Shown piece by piece: positions 43,938 to 52,945 of a stretch of DNA of 64,000 nt. This DNA is from an uncultured Rickettsiales bacterium. GTDB taxonomy: Bacteria; Pseudomonadota; Alphaproteobacteria; Micavibrionales; GCA-2720935. Location of the stretch: the NCBI GenBank assembly GCA_950054255.1, contig CATLOR010000001.1:771589-835588 (forward strand). Reading direction: 5' to 3'. Under the pieces are notes generated by a model that was given only the letters and a program-made list of their open reading frames with translations, ran no database searches and was not told the origin of the DNA. Position numbers and translations under genes: made by a program. How positions within the stretch are numbered: position 1 is the stretch's first letter; each line of letters opens with the position of its first letter.

Positions 43938-44168
43938 ATGGCAGACTTATTGTCTTATATAAAATTGGATCAGCTTGAAAAAGCGTTGAATAATTTGGAA
44001 CAGAAACTCGAAACAGCGACACCGAATGCGTCTGATGATAGTGATGCACGTTGTGAGCAATTGACTCTTCAATTGCAAGAAGAGGCACAAAAACGAGAGA
44101 AAGTAACAAAAATCATTGATGAAACAATAGAAACAGTAGAAACTATTCTATTATCAAAGGATGGATAA
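43938..44168 (+). CDS. DUF4164 family protein
   Basis: A 76-residue coiled-coil protein. Almost the entire chain is predicted helix with heptad-like Leu spacing ('KLDQLEKALNNLEQKLE', 'EQLTLQLQEEAQKREKVTKI'). It occupies the position of the DUF4164 family member found immediately before zapA across Alphaproteobacteria, and its short coiled-coil size fits that family. Function unknown; a division-related role is suggested only by its partner. Ends 12 bases before zapA. Confidence 0.75.
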   Translation: MADLLSYIKLDQLEKALNNLEQKLETATPNASDDSDARCEQLTLQLQEEAQKREKVTKIIDETIETVETILLSKDG

Positions 44169-44180
44169 GGAATAAGAGCG

Positions 44181-44498
44181 ATGGCAAATATTCGATTAAA
44201 AATCAATGGACGTGATTATGATATGGCATGTGATGATGGCCAAGAGGAACGTATTTATGCGTTATCTCAATATGTTGATTCTCGTTTATCAATGATCGCA
44301 AGTGCGGGAGCTGGGAAAAGCGAAGCGCATTTATTGATGCTGACATCTCTTGTTTTAGCAGATGAAATTTTTGATTTAAAAGAAGGCCTGCCTGTTAATT
44401 CAGATACAACGCGTATTGAAGCAGAAAAAGAGCAGGCACTCGCGATGGTTGAGAGTTTAATTCAACGCGTTGAAACCTTAAGTGCCTCTGTTAAGTAA
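44181..44498 (+). CDS. zapA: Cell division protein ZapA
   Basis: A 105-residue FtsZ-binding protein that bundles FtsZ protofilaments at the division ring. 'IRLKINGRDYDMACDDGQEE' is the N-terminal beta domain, 'RIYALSQYVDSRLSMIA' the characteristic ZapA block, 'HLLMLTSLVLADEIFDL' the dimerisation helix, and the C-terminal coiled coil follows. Good spacing from AAGGAATAAGAGCG upstream. Followed by 6S RNA, the classic zapA-ssrS order. Confidence 0.94.
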   Translation: MANIRLKINGRDYDMACDDGQEERIYALSQYVDSRLSMIASAGAGKSEAHLLMLTSLVLADEIFDLKEGLPVNSDTTRIEAEKEQALAMVESLIQRVETLSASVK

Positions 44499-44567
44499 AG
44501 ACTATCAAACGTTCATATTGATTATCTAAAGTTAAGGCTGTTTGTACATTGCACTCAATTTTGTGCT

Positions 44568-44576
44568 GGTATAATT
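44568..44576 (+). promoter_or_regulatory. Extended -10 promoter of 6S RNA
   Basis: TGGTATAAT is a consensus extended -10 element (TGn plus perfect TATAAT). A TTGCAC at 44550-44555 is a possible -35, but the spacer is only 15 bases. Predicted start of transcription is near 44583, just before the 6S RNA closing stem. Confidence 0.65.
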
Positions 44577-44599
44577 AGGCCTTTATGTATATTGTGCAA

Positions 44600-44775
44600 A
44601 ACTGAAAGTCTTGCTGGGTGATGCGATACGGTTTTACAAATTTCCTAGGGCCGATGCTTTTTGCGAAGGGAGCTGTCCCTGAGGGAAACCGTGGTTTCAC
44701 TCATTACGGCACCCACCTGGTTATACCGGGTCGTAGAGAATATAAAACCCCGGTCAATCTGGCAGGCTTTCACCT
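44600..44775 (+). ncRNA. ssrS: 6S RNA
   Basis: The 305-base gap between zapA and the 5-FTHF cyclo-ligase gene holds a structured RNA in the conserved ssrS position. The closing stem is formed by TGAAAG plus CTTGCTGG (44603-44617) and TCTGGCAGG plus CTTTCA (44758-44772), with one bulge and some G-U pairs. The interior contains complementary stretches flanking a long open region, as expected for a DNA-mimic that binds the sigma70-RNA polymerase holoenzyme and lowers transcription in stationary phase. Synteny, promoter and closing stem agree; exact ends are approximate. The upstream part of a long reading frame through this region is not coding. Confidence 0.86.
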
Positions 44776-44803
44776 TAAATGTAGAATTAAGAAAGATCAT
44801 TTT

Positions 44804-45358
44804 ATGTCTGATGAAAAGAAAGCATTGAGAAAAGAAGTTTTGGCTTGGCGCCAAAATCAAAAAGAACCTCTGCTGATTTCAGACGAAGCCTCAACAATGT
44901 TACTTGATTGGATACAGGCACAGGGTATTACTTCTGTTGGTTTGTATCATGCAATGAAAGGGGAGGTTGATGTTTCCTCCTTAAAAGAAGTTTTTGATCG
45001 CTATAATATTTCTTATGCGTATCCGCGCGTTTTAGAAGATCATGAAACTATGGTTTTTCAAACAACCTCTCAAACGACGATATTACAAAAACAGGCGTTT
45101 GGCTTTTATGCACCAGAAGCAGATGAAGCGCTTATTACACAACCAGAGCTTTTATTAGTGCCGGGATTAAGTTTTGATAAGCAAGGAAATCGTTTAGGTT
45201 TTGGAAAAGGTCATTATGATCGTTATTTATCAAGCCATTCTCATATTAAATGTATCGGTGTTTGCGCCTCACAACAAATGAGAGAGTGTATACCAGCAGA
45301 GCCACATGACGAACCCATGAAACATATTTTAACAGAACAGAAATTGGTGTTGTTGTGA
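44804..45358 (+). CDS. 5-formyltetrahydrofolate cyclo-ligase
   Basis: A 184-residue enzyme (ygfA/MTHFS family) that converts 5-formyl-THF to 5,10-methenyl-THF with ATP, recovering folate. The signature 'LLVPGLSFDKQGNRLGFGKGHYDRYL' region (~118-143) with the ATP-binding 'RLGFGKGHYD' is complete, and 'ALRKEVLAWRQNQKE' is the usual start. The ATG at 44804 is chosen; the frame is open far upstream, but that stretch is the 6S RNA. Linkage to ssrS is the well-known ssrS-ygfA arrangement. Confidence 0.94.
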   Translation: MSDEKKALRKEVLAWRQNQKEPLLISDEASTMLLDWIQAQGITSVGLYHAMKGEVDVSSLKEVFDRYNISYAYPRVLEDHETMVFQTTSQTTILQKQAFGFYAPEADEALITQPELLLVPGLSFDKQGNRLGFGKGHYDRYLSSHSHIKCIGVCASQQMRECIPAEPHDEPMKHILTEQKLVLL

Positions 45359-46158
45359 AGTTATTATTTTTAGGAGATATATACGGTGATATTGGTCGCA
45401 ATGCAGTTATTGACAAGATAGCCACGATCAAACAAAAGCATGAAATTGATTTTACAATCGCAAATGGTGAGAATGCCGCTCAATACGGTATTACGCCTGA
45501 TCAAGCAAAAGAATTATTTGAACATGGCATTGATTGTATAACGACGGGGAACCATGCGTGGTCAAGACGAGAGATTATTCCCTTTGTTGAAAAAGAAGAA
45601 CGTTTATTACGTCCTGTTAATTATCCAGAAGGAACGTTAGGGCAGGGGCTCTTTGATGGAAAGGATCGCCAAGGGCGCCGCATCATCGTGATCAATGTTA
45701 TGGGGCGCATTTTCATGGATCCTCTTGATTGCCCGTTTCGTGAAATGGATAAGGTGTTAAAACCATATGTGTTAGGACGTAATGTTGATGCCGTTTTTGT
45801 TGACGTTCATGCAGAAACATCCTCGGAAAAAGGAGCCTTAGCGCATTACTTAGATGGTCGTGTAACAGCTGTTGTTGGTACTCATACACATGTCCCAACA
45901 GCAGATAGTATGATTTTACCAAAAGGCACAGCTTTTCAAACAGATGCAGGCATGTGCGGCGCATATAATGGTGTTATTGGGGCGCAACCCGAAGGCGCGA
46001 TTGGGCGCTTTTTAAAGCAAGTAAAACGTCCTCATCTTATTCCTGTTGACGGAGAGGCAACAATTTGTGGTGTTGTCGTTGATGTTGCTGAAAAAGGGTT
46101 AGCAAAAACGATTTATCCCATACGCATAGGGGGAAGCTTATTACAACAGCAAGATTAG
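45355..46158 (+). CDS. YmdB family metallophosphoesterase
   Basis: A 267-residue protein of the TIGR00282/YmdB family. Dinuclear metal motifs: 'FLGDIYGDIGRNAV', 'ANGENAA', 'TTGNHAWSRREI', 'VDVHAETSSEKGAL' and 'VVGTHTHVPTAD'. The family has phosphodiesterase activity (2',3'-cyclic nucleotides or cAMP in studied members) and affects biofilm and RNA levels in Bacillus. The GTG start at 45355 overlaps the stop of the cyclo-ligase gene (GTGA), the usual coupling in this class. Confidence 0.94.
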   Translation: MKLLFLGDIYGDIGRNAVIDKIATIKQKHEIDFTIANGENAAQYGITPDQAKELFEHGIDCITTGNHAWSRREIIPFVEKEERLLRPVNYPEGTLGQGLFDGKDRQGRRIIVINVMGRIFMDPLDCPFREMDKVLKPYVLGRNVDAVFVDVHAETSSEKGALAHYLDGRVTAVVGTHTHVPTADSMILPKGTAFQTDAGMCGAYNGVIGAQPEGAIGRFLKQVKRPHLIPVDGEATICGVVVDVAEKGLAKTIYPIRIGGSLLQQQD

Positions 46159-46161
46159 ATG

Positions 46162-46647
46162 TTATTTGTTACGTGTATTATAATAACGTTTAACCACCTT
46201 GGTTAACTCGCTCATGAGCAAGTCACCATAATCTCCTGTATCACCTGTCTTTTTTGTCTCAATAACAAGTTTAAGTGATTTGTGATGAGCGATAATAATA
46301 TCAATAACTTCTTTTCGAATTTCTGGAACATTTTCAATAAAGTTTAAAAGACTTTGCGCCATATCAGTAACAATAGGATAATGGAACATAGCACCGCTTG
46401 ATTTTAGCATAATTGCAGAATCTTGAATTTTTGTGCGTTCTTCATCTGTTAAAACACCTGTTTTAGATAATCTTTCAGCAATTTCTTCAATTGTGTCTAA
46501 ATCATCTTTTGCGATCGCGGGGAAATCATGAGCCATGCGCGTAAAAATTTCATCAGCCTTGTTAAGGCGTTCCTCAGATACCCCACCATGACCAACTTTT
46601 TGTTTGATCTTATTGAGCGGCATAACAATTTTAACATCATCAGACAT
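46162..46647 (-). CDS. Hypothetical helical protein next to a receiver-domain gene
   Basis: A 161-residue, likely all-helical protein with no membrane segment. 'KADEIFTRMAHDFPAIAKDD' , 'AIMLKSSGAMFHYPIVTDMA' and 'IDIIIAHHKSLKLVIETK' are notable. The His-His in a helix near residue ~118 and the overall four-helix look recall HPt-type domains, but no HPt signature is clear, so this is a guess. Convergent with ymdB and 47 bases downstream of the receiver gene on the minus strand, so probably cotranscribed with it. Confidence 0.75.
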   Translation of the reverse strand: MSDDVKIVMPLNKIKQKVGHGGVSEERLNKADEIFTRMAHDFPAIAKDDLDTIEEIAERLSKTGVLTDEERTKIQDSAIMLKSSGAMFHYPIVTDMAQSLLNFIENVPEIRKEVIDIIIAHHKSLKLVIETKKTGDTGDYGDLLMSELTKVVKRYYNTRNK

Positions 46648-46694
46648 TCTTTATATAAGCTTCCTTATGTCTTGGTTAATTATCGTAGTGTGTA

Positions 46695-47219
46695 TTATAG
46701 ATAAACTTTTTCTACAGATTTAGGAGTGTATTGTTGATTCCGTCTTCTTTCAACCCCTTTATAATCAGGATTATTGATACGTCTTCGATCTGGCCCACAA
46801 TATTTTTTTGAAATGATAAATTGTCTTGGTTTTTCAATGATATGCTCAATGCGACCATACATAGATCTAGAGGTGAAAGGTTTTGCCAAAAACTCAGTAA
46901 TACCAGAATCTCGTGCAGCAATAACACGACTTCTCTCACTGTAACCAGTCATTAAAATAATAGGAACATATGGACAGGGGCTATCTGGATCGGTTCGGAC
47001 TTTCTTTGTGAAATCTAAGCCATTCATAGGCTCAACCATCCAATCAACAATAACAATATCATATTCTGTTTTTTTTAGCATCTCATATCCCGTAATTGGA
47101 TCTGCGATACTATGGATAGAATTGACACCAAAAGCTTGTAGGATTGATTTTGTCAAACTGCGCATGTGCCAATTTTTCTCAATTAGCAATATCTTCAATT
47201 TGTCCATATGGTAAGCCAT
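46695..47219 (-). CDS. Single-domain response regulator with 'GPDRRR' tail
   Basis: A 174-residue CheY-like protein. Phospho-acceptor Asp in 'YDIVIVDWMVEPMNGLDF', Thr/Ser-Lys switch in 'IILMTGYSERSRV' and 'FLAKPFTSRSMYGRI'; the acidic pair near the start reads 'LLIEKN', an unusual variant of the DD/ED pair. The receiver is followed by a ~45-residue tail with 'CGPDRRRINNP' and 'GVERRRNQ', a basic motif common to alphaproteobacterial receivers of unknown output. ATG 47219 is taken as start; an in-frame ATG lies at 47207. The two PleC/DivJ-like kinases in this window are possible but unproven partners. Confidence 0.9.
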   Translation of the reverse strand: MAYHMDKLKILLIEKNWHMRSLTKSILQAFGVNSIHSIADPITGYEMLKKTEYDIVIVDWMVEPMNGLDFTKKVRTDPDSPCPYVPIILMTGYSERSRVIAARDSGITEFLAKPFTSRSMYGRIEHIIEKPRQFIISKKYCGPDRRRINNPDYKGVERRRNQQYTPKSVEKVYL

Positions 47220-47476
47220 ATATTAAATCCCCTATACTGTGTATATGTGTGTCTTCAATAGTTGCATCTCTTTTATATTACAAAAGAGGGTGACGCAAAT
47301 AAGAATATTTATGCATACCCTTATGTATCTTAAACGAATTTTTATTAAAAAGCGTTAATTTTCCGCTTTAAACAGGCCTGTTATTTGTCTTTTTAATAAA
47401 TAAACTTGTGGTAAGCTTACAAATCGTACTAATTTACCTTTATTACACAATTTAACTTGATAAAAGGACTTTTTAG

Positions 47477-48226
47477 ATGGCAGGTCATTCGAAATTTAAA
47501 AATATTCAGCACAGAAAAGGTGCTCAGGATAAAAAACGTGCAAAAGTATTTAATAAAATTGCTAAGGAAATTGAAGTAGCGGCAAAGATGGGCGCGCCGG
47601 ATCCTGATATGAATCCACGTCTTCGTTTGGCAATTAGTAATGCGCGTTCGGCAAATATGCCAAAAGATCGTATCGAGCGTGCAATTAAATCAGCGAGTGA
47701 AACAGCGGGCGGTGATAATTATGAAGAAATTCGTTATGAAGGATATGGGCCTGGTGGGGTTGCTGTGATTGTTGAAGCCCTCACAGATAATAGAAATAGA
47801 ACGGCTGGAGAAGTTCGCACGGCTTTTTCTAAAAATGGAGGATCGCTCGGAGAAACAGGCTCTGTTGGCTTTATGTTTGATCGCTTAGGTGAGATTGTTT
47901 ACACAGCAGAAGTGGCCAGTGAAGACGATATGTTTGAAGCAGCTGTTGAAGCGGGAGCTGATAATGTTGAATCTTCTGAGGACGGGCATTTAATTTATAC
48001 CGAGGTTGATAATTTTGCAGCGGCTCAACAAGCTTTAGAAGCAAAATTTGGTGAACCACAAGAAGCATATCTCGTTTGGAAACCTAAAATGTTTAGTACG
48101 CCAAATGAAGAACAGGCTGAAACATTGTTTAAATTGATTGATACATTAGAAGATAATGATGATGTGCAAAAAGTGTTTGCGAATTTTGACCTACCTGATG
48201 ATGTCATTGAACGGTTATCAGCATGA
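47477..48226 (+). CDS. yebC: YebC/PmpR family protein
   Basis: A 249-residue YebC/TACO1-type protein. '[20 protein letters not shown]' is the universal start, then '[20 protein letters not shown]' and '[20 protein letters not shown]'. It has been described both as a DNA-binding transcription factor and as a ribosome-associated factor that eases polyproline translation. Its stop overlaps the ruvC ATG (ATGA), matching the conserved yebC-ruvC order. The upstream 257-base gap holds AT-rich DNA and an imperfect hairpin (47268-47288). Confidence 0.97.
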   Translation: MAGHSKFKNIQHRKGAQDKKRAKVFNKIAKEIEVAAKMGAPDPDMNPRLRLAISNARSANMPKDRIERAIKSASETAGGDNYEEIRYEGYGPGGVAVIVEALTDNRNRTAGEVRTAFSKNGGSLGETGSVGFMFDRLGEIVYTAEVASEDDMFEAAVEAGADNVESSEDGHLIYTEVDNFAAAQQALEAKFGEPQEAYLVWKPKMFSTPNEEQAETLFKLIDTLEDNDDVQKVFANFDLPDDVIERLSA

Positions 48227-48738
48227 TCATTTTAGGCCTAGACCCTGGATTACGATATACGGGCTGGGGTGTTATTGACTATAAAGATGGTAAACCGAGA
48301 TACCTAGCCTCAGGAACAATCGAGTCTTCTGATTCAAAGAAAAATCTGGCGCTACGTCTTGTTGACATTCATGATGCTCTTCATGCGGTACTGGATACAT
48401 GGTCACCTGAAACGGCAGCGGTTGAAGAAACGTTCGTGAATAACAATGGTAAAACGACATTAAAACTTGGCCAAGCACGAGCAGTTTCTTTGCTTGTACC
48501 TGCCTTGAATGGTGTGGAAGTTTTTGAGTATTCAACAAATTTGATTAAGAAATCGGTTGTCGGTTCTGGGCATGCGGGTAAAGAGCAAATGCAGATGATG
48601 ATGAAAATGCTTTTACCCAATTCTAAGATTGGGTCTGAACATGAGGCGGATGCCCTTGCGACAGCACTTTGTCATGCACATCACTATGCACATAAGAAAT
48701 TATCTGATACCATGAACAAAACGAGAATCGAAGCATAA
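48223..48738 (+). CDS. ruvC: Holliday junction resolvase RuvC
   Basis: A 171-residue endonuclease that resolves four-way junctions with RuvAB. Catalytic acidic residues: Asp7 in '[13 protein letters not shown]', Glu in '[11 protein letters not shown]' and the C-terminal '[15 protein letters not shown]' Asp pair; '[18 protein letters not shown]' is the DNA-contacting loop region. Full length. First of the ruvCAB run. Confidence 0.98.
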   Translation: MIILGLDPGLRYTGWGVIDYKDGKPRYLASGTIESSDSKKNLALRLVDIHDALHAVLDTWSPETAAVEETFVNNNGKTTLKLGQARAVSLLVPALNGVEVFEYSTNLIKKSVVGSGHAGKEQMQMMMKMLLPNSKIGSEHEADALATALCHAHHYAHKKLSDTMNKTRIEA

Positions 48739-48764
48739 TTTACAGACATGGTGTTGGGGTAGAC

Positions 48765-49406
48765 ATGATTGCAAAATTAAAAGGACTTATTGATCATATT
48801 GATCTAAATAACTTGATCTTAGATGTAAATGGTGTTGGTTATGCGGTATTTGCTTCTAGCCATACATTGCGCAAAATAGGGCGTGTAGGAGATGCTGTTT
48901 CACTCCTTATTGAAACGCATGTGCGAGAAGATCATATTAATCTATATGGGTTTGCTGATGCACAAGAAAAAGAATGGTTTCAAATTTTATGTCGCGTACA
49001 AGGCGTTGGTACAAAAGTCGCTTTGGCGATTCTAAGTGTAGCAACACCCAAAGATTTGATTTTAGGGATTGCTTCAGGGGATAAAAATATTGTTAAACAA
49101 GCAGATGGCGTAGGTCCTAAGCTTGCAACACGTATCATCACAGAATTAAAAGATAAAGTCGGCTCGATGAGCTTGGAAGCAACAAACGTTTCCTTAGCAA
49201 CAGGAGGTGTTGCAAACTCAGATCCAATCGCACCAATCGCAGATGATGATCGTGTCTTACAAGATGCGATCTCAGCGCTTGTTAATTTAGGCTATCAACA
49301 AAGTGATGCTTATAAGGTCATTAATGATGTAAGACGTGAGGATGAAACACAAGATTTATCATCCTTGATCACTCAAAGTTTAAAGAAATTAAGCACAGGA
49401 GCATAA
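48765..49406 (+). CDS. ruvA: Holliday junction branch migration protein RuvA
   Basis: A 213-residue RuvA: OB-fold domain ('[20 protein letters not shown]'), two helix-hairpin-helix repeats ('[16 protein letters not shown]', '[16 protein letters not shown]') and C-terminal domain III ('[16 protein letters not shown]') that contacts RuvB. Tetramer binds the junction and loads RuvB. Separated from ruvB by one base. Confidence 0.98.
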   Translation: MIAKLKGLIDHIDLNNLILDVNGVGYAVFASSHTLRKIGRVGDAVSLLIETHVREDHINLYGFADAQEKEWFQILCRVQGVGTKVALAILSVATPKDLILGIASGDKNIVKQADGVGPKLATRIITELKDKVGSMSLEATNVSLATGGVANSDPIAPIADDDRVLQDAISALVNLGYQQSDAYKVINDVRREDETQDLSSLITQSLKKLSTGA

Positions 49407-49407
49407 C

Positions 49408-50442
49408 ATGATGGAAGCAAGAGATATGATTTCTCCTGATATACAAGAGGGAGATGTCCTTGAAAAGGCGCTTAGACCCACACATTTAGATGAATTTATT
49501 GGTCAGGCAAAAATCAAAGAAAATTTGTCAGTTTTTATTCACGCAGCTAAAAAAAGAAGTGAAGCTCTTGATCACGTTTTGTTATTTGGCCCTCCTGGTT
49601 TAGGTAAAACGACATTAGCACAAATTGTATCCAAGGAAATGGGCGTTGGGTTTCGCGCAACATCGGGTCCTGTTATTTCAAAAGCAGGGGATTTGGCAGC
49701 TATTTTAACAAATTTACAGCCTCATGATGTCTTGTTTATTGATGAAATTCATCGCTTGAATCCAATTATCGAGGAAGTTTTATATCCTGCTATGGAAGAC
49801 GGTGTGCTGGATATTATTATTGGTGAAGGACCTGCTGCGCGTACAGTGCGTATTGATTTACCACCCTTTACACTTGTGGCAGCAACAACGCGTTCGGGAT
49901 TGTTGACAACACCCCTTAGGGAGCGTTTTGGTATTCCGCTAAGATTAGAGTTTTACTCTCATGAAGATTTAGCACGTATTGTGGCAAGACAGGCACGCTT
50001 GATGGAGATTGAGATGGATGAGGGAGGAGCGTTAGAAATTGCAAGACGTTGTCGTGGGACACCGCGCGTGGCAGGCCGTTTGACGCGTCGTGTTCGTGAT
50101 TTTGCTTCTGTTTTGTCAGAAGATGTAATTACATGTGAGATTGCCAACCAAGCCTTGCAACGTTTGGAAATCGATGATCAAGGTTTGGATCAAATGGATC
50201 GGAATTTCTTATCCGTGATTGTTGAAAAATTTAGCGGTGGTCCTGTTGGCTTAGAAAATTTAGCGGCAATTTTGTCTGAGCAAAAAGATGTGATTGAAGA
50301 TGTGATTGAGCCGTATTTAATGCAAAAAGCATTTATTCAAAGAACACCAAGAGGGCGTATTGTAACGGCGTTAGGGTATCAGCATTTAGGGCTAACGCCA
50401 CCAACTACACAACAATCAGAAAGTGATTTGTTTAATGCTTAA
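49408..50442 (+). CDS. ruvB: Holliday junction branch migration ATPase RuvB
   Basis: A 344-residue AAA+ motor. Walker A '[14 protein letters not shown]', Walker B '[10 protein letters not shown]', sensor I '[18 protein letters not shown]' and the C-terminal winged helix ('[20 protein letters not shown]'). Drives branch migration with RuvA. '[20 protein letters not shown]' is the standard entry. Overlap with the ybgC upstream region is only the end of this gene. Confidence 0.98.
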   Translation: MMEARDMISPDIQEGDVLEKALRPTHLDEFIGQAKIKENLSVFIHAAKKRSEALDHVLLFGPPGLGKTTLAQIVSKEMGVGFRATSGPVISKAGDLAAILTNLQPHDVLFIDEIHRLNPIIEEVLYPAMEDGVLDIIIGEGPAARTVRIDLPPFTLVAATTRSGLLTTPLRERFGIPLRLEFYSHEDLARIVARQARLMEIEMDEGGALEIARRCRGTPRVAGRLTRRVRDFASVLSEDVITCEIANQALQRLEIDDQGLDQMDRNFLSVIVEKFSGGPVGLENLAAILSEQKDVIEDVIEPYLMQKAFIQRTPRGRIVTALGYQHLGLTPPTTQQSESDLFNA

Positions 50443-50458
50443 ACAAAAAGAAGTACCA

Positions 50459-50866
50459 ATGACACAAAATGCAAAAGAATTTAAAATGCCGGTTCGTATC
50501 TATTATGAAGATACGGATACTGGAGGGATTGTTTATCATGCCAATTATTTGCGCTATGCAGAGCGTTGCCGTAGTGAATGGTTGCGTTCAGTTGGGGTGG
50601 AGAGCTCAAAATTAGCAGAAGAAAAAGGAACTTTTTTTGTTGTTAAATCGTGTTCTATTAACTATCACGCGCCTGCAAAATTGGATGATAAGTTGATCGT
50701 GACAAATGAAGTTGAAAAAATTGGGGGTGCTTCTATCTCTTTAAAGCAAGGTGTTTATAAAGAGAATCAGCTATATGTATCCATGGATGTCGTTATTGTG
50801 CTTGTTGATGGGAATAAAAAACCAGTACGTATCGATCCTGAATTGAAAGCTCAATTACTAAGTTAA
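50459..50866 (+). CDS. ybgC: Tol-Pal-associated acyl-CoA thioesterase YbgC
   Basis: A 135-residue hot-dog fold thioesterase. 'RIYYEDTDTGGIVYHANYLRY' region (~11-31) has the catalytic Asp and His. It leads the tol-pal operon in most Gram-negative bacteria. ATG 50459 is chosen with AAGAAG upstream; an in-frame ATG at 50435 would overlap ruvB by eight bases and remains possible. Substrates are acyl-CoA or acyl-ACP thioesters. Confidence 0.95.
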   Translation: MTQNAKEFKMPVRIYYEDTDTGGIVYHANYLRYAERCRSEWLRSVGVESSKLAEEKGTFFVVKSCSINYHAPAKLDDKLIVTNEVEKIGGASISLKQGVYKENQLYVSMDVVIVLVDGNKKPVRIDPELKAQLLS

Positions 50867-50884
50867 AATTAGAGGAAAAGTTAA

Positions 50885-51625
50885 ATGGATGGAATAGAAG
50901 CAACACAATTGGCTGGATCAGTTGTACATGATTTATCAATTTGGTCATTATTTTGGCAAGCGGATATGATTGTTAAAATGGTTATTGTCATGCTGGCTTT
51001 TGCCTCAATTTGGTGTTGGGCGATTATTTTGGATAAAATGTTTTCTTTGAAATCACTCTCGCTAAAGGCAAACCATTTTGAAAAATCATTTTGGTCAGGT
51101 GAGTCTTTAGACCGTCTTTATGATAAGACAATTCAACGCGCGCGTGATCCGATGACACGTATTTTTAATGCGGGCATGAAAGAATGGCGTATGGCTCATG
51201 AAAAAGGGATTTCTTCTGAGAAAAGCCATTTTAGTTTACAACAACGTATTGAAAAAGCGATGTCAGTCACGATTAATCGCGAAATGGATAATTTGGAAAA
51301 GAATATGACATTCTTGGCAACAGTTGGTTCAACCGCGCCGTTTATTGGTTTGTTTGGAACGGTTTGGGGGATTATGAATTCATTCACAGCGATTGCTGGT
51401 TCAAATACAACAAATCTAGCCGTGGTTGCCCCTGGGATTGCGGAAGCTCTTTTTGCGACAGCGTTAGGTCTTGTCGCAGCTATTCCAGCGGTGATTGCTT
51501 ATAATAAATTTTCATCAGATATTGGGCGCTATTGTGATCGTTTAGAAGGGTTTTCAAGCGAATTTACATCGCTTTTATCACGCTTCTTAGATGAAAAAGG
51601 TCGTCAGAAAAAGGCAGAGATTTAA
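50885..51625 (+). CDS. tolQ: Tol-Pal proton channel protein TolQ
   Basis: A 246-residue inner-membrane protein with three transmembrane helices ('MIVKMVIVMLAFASIWCWAI', ~134-153 'FLATVGSTAPFIGLFGTVWG' and ~185-205). Forms the proton-using stator with TolR that energises TolA during outer-membrane constriction. AGGAAAAG precedes the ATG at 50885. Two bases separate it from tolR. Confidence 0.97.
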   Translation: MDGIEATQLAGSVVHDLSIWSLFWQADMIVKMVIVMLAFASIWCWAIILDKMFSLKSLSLKANHFEKSFWSGESLDRLYDKTIQRARDPMTRIFNAGMKEWRMAHEKGISSEKSHFSLQQRIEKAMSVTINREMDNLEKNMTFLATVGSTAPFIGLFGTVWGIMNSFTAIAGSNTTNLAVVAPGIAEALFATALGLVAAIPAVIAYNKFSSDIGRYCDRLEGFSSEFTSLLSRFLDEKGRQKKAEI

Positions 51626-51627
51626 TC

Positions 51628-52062
51628 ATGGGCGCAGGAATACAATCATCAGGGCGTCGTAAATCTGGACACCGTACAAGACGACAAATGTCAGAAATTA
51701 ATGTGACTCCTTTTGTAGATGTGATGTTGGTTTTATTGATTATCTTTATGGTTGCCGCCCCTTTGATGACAACGGGTGTAACTGTTGATTTACCAAGTTC
51801 GCAAGCATCGGCGCTGAGTAAGGAGTCAAAAGACCCTGTTGAGGTTAGTATTAATGCAGATGCTCAGATATTTGTTGGTGAAAAGCAATTATCAGCCAAT
51901 CAATTATTGCCATTCATTCAATCCCTTACAGAAGGCGATGGCGATACACGTATTTATATTAGAGCAGATCGAGGATTAGCCTATGGTGATGTTATGAAAG
52001 TTATGGCGGAATTAAATCGCTCTGGTTTTCGTAAAGTTGCTTTGATCTCTCAACCGAAATAA
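51628..52062 (+). CDS. tolR: Tol-Pal stator protein TolR
   Basis: A 144-residue ExbD/TolR protein: one transmembrane helix containing the proton-relay Asp ('TPFVDVMLVLLIIFMVAAPL') and a periplasmic domain ('VSINADAQIFVGEKQL', 'IYIRADRGLAYGDVMKVMAE'). Partners TolQ. The short N-terminal basic stretch 'GRRKSGHRTRRQMSEIN' is cytosolic. Confidence 0.97.
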   Translation: MGAGIQSSGRRKSGHRTRRQMSEINVTPFVDVMLVLLIIFMVAAPLMTTGVTVDLPSSQASALSKESKDPVEVSINADAQIFVGEKQLSANQLLPFIQSLTEGDGDTRIYIRADRGLAYGDVMKVMAELNRSGFRKVALISQPK

Positions 52063-52081
52063 AACAAAGGCAGGATAGCTC

Positions 52082-52927
52082 GTGCGTTTTTCTTTCATTT
52101 TATCAATTGGATTGCACATTTTTATTATTGTGCTGTTATCAAGAGGGTTTGATTTTTCTAATCCTCACGATATTGATATTGCACCACCCATTAATATTGA
52201 GATTGTTGAAATTGCCGATAAAAATCAAACAACAAAAATAGCACCTCCGAAAAAAGCCAAAAAGCCTGAAAAAAAGAAAACGGAGGAAAAGACAAAGAAA
52301 AAAGAGCCTCCTAAAAAAACAGCTAAACCAAATGCATCAGCGCCCAAACCGAAGGTAGAAGATAGTGCTGTGCCTTTACCCGATAAGGTTGCTGATAAGC
52401 TTGTAAAGCCTAAACCACCAAAGAAAATTGAGAAAAAAGTTGAGCCTGATTTAAAACGTCCGGAACTAAAAGAGACGAAGATGGTTAAACCTATAGAGAA
52501 TGATGAACCGTTTCAGTCGGTTTTGAAAAATTTAATCTCGGATGAGCCTTTTAAAAAAGAAGAAGAAGAAAAAGAAGCTGTGCAAGAAGTAACACAAGTC
52601 GCCTCGTTATCTGACCGGATGACAATTACAGAAATGGATGCTTTGCGCCGTCAATTGGAGGGATGTTGGAATGTGCCAATTGGTGCCCGTGATGCGGATA
52701 ATTTAATCGTTGATGTTCGCCTCGTAATGAACCAAGATAAGACGGTTAGAAAAGCGGAGATCGTTGATGATAATCGTTATAATTCAGATCCGTTCTTTCG
52801 TGCAGCTGCCGATAGCGCGTTACGCGCCGTTCAAAGTGATGCATGTAACCCGCTTATTCTTCCAGATGGTAAGTATGAACAATGGCAGATAATCTTATTT
52901 AGATTTAACCCACAAGAAATGTTTTAA
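52082..52927 (+). CDS. tolA: Cell envelope integrity protein TolA
   Basis: A 281-residue TolA: N-terminal membrane anchor ('FSFILSIGLHIFIIVLLS'), a Lys/Pro/Glu-rich domain II (~50-165) that spans the periplasm, and C-terminal domain III ('LRRQLEGCWNVPIGARDADN', 'QWQIILFRFNPQEMF'). Links the TolQR stator to TolB-Pal. GTG start at 52082 with AGGATAG upstream. Domain II is less Ala-rich than in E. coli, as is usual in AT-rich genomes. Confidence 0.95.
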   Translation: MRFSFILSIGLHIFIIVLLSRGFDFSNPHDIDIAPPINIEIVEIADKNQTTKIAPPKKAKKPEKKKTEEKTKKKEPPKKTAKPNASAPKPKVEDSAVPLPDKVADKLVKPKPPKKIEKKVEPDLKRPELKETKMVKPIENDEPFQSVLKNLISDEPFKKEEEEKEAVQEVTQVASLSDRMTITEMDALRRQLEGCWNVPIGARDADNLIVDVRLVMNQDKTVRKAEIVDDNRYNSDPFFRAAADSALRAVQSDACNPLILPDGKYEQWQIILFRFNPQEMF

Positions 52928-52945
52928 AAGGATTACAATTCGGTC

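Noticed and set aside
44618..44803. N-terminal extension of the 5-FTHF cyclo-ligase gene
   Set aside because: The extra 62 residues have no family match and coincide with 6S RNA; the conserved protein starts at 44804.
47268..47288. CTCTTTT...AAAAGAG hairpin upstream of yebC
   Set aside because: Short and in AT-rich DNA; no clear link to a start site or T-run. Mentioned only in the yebC entry.
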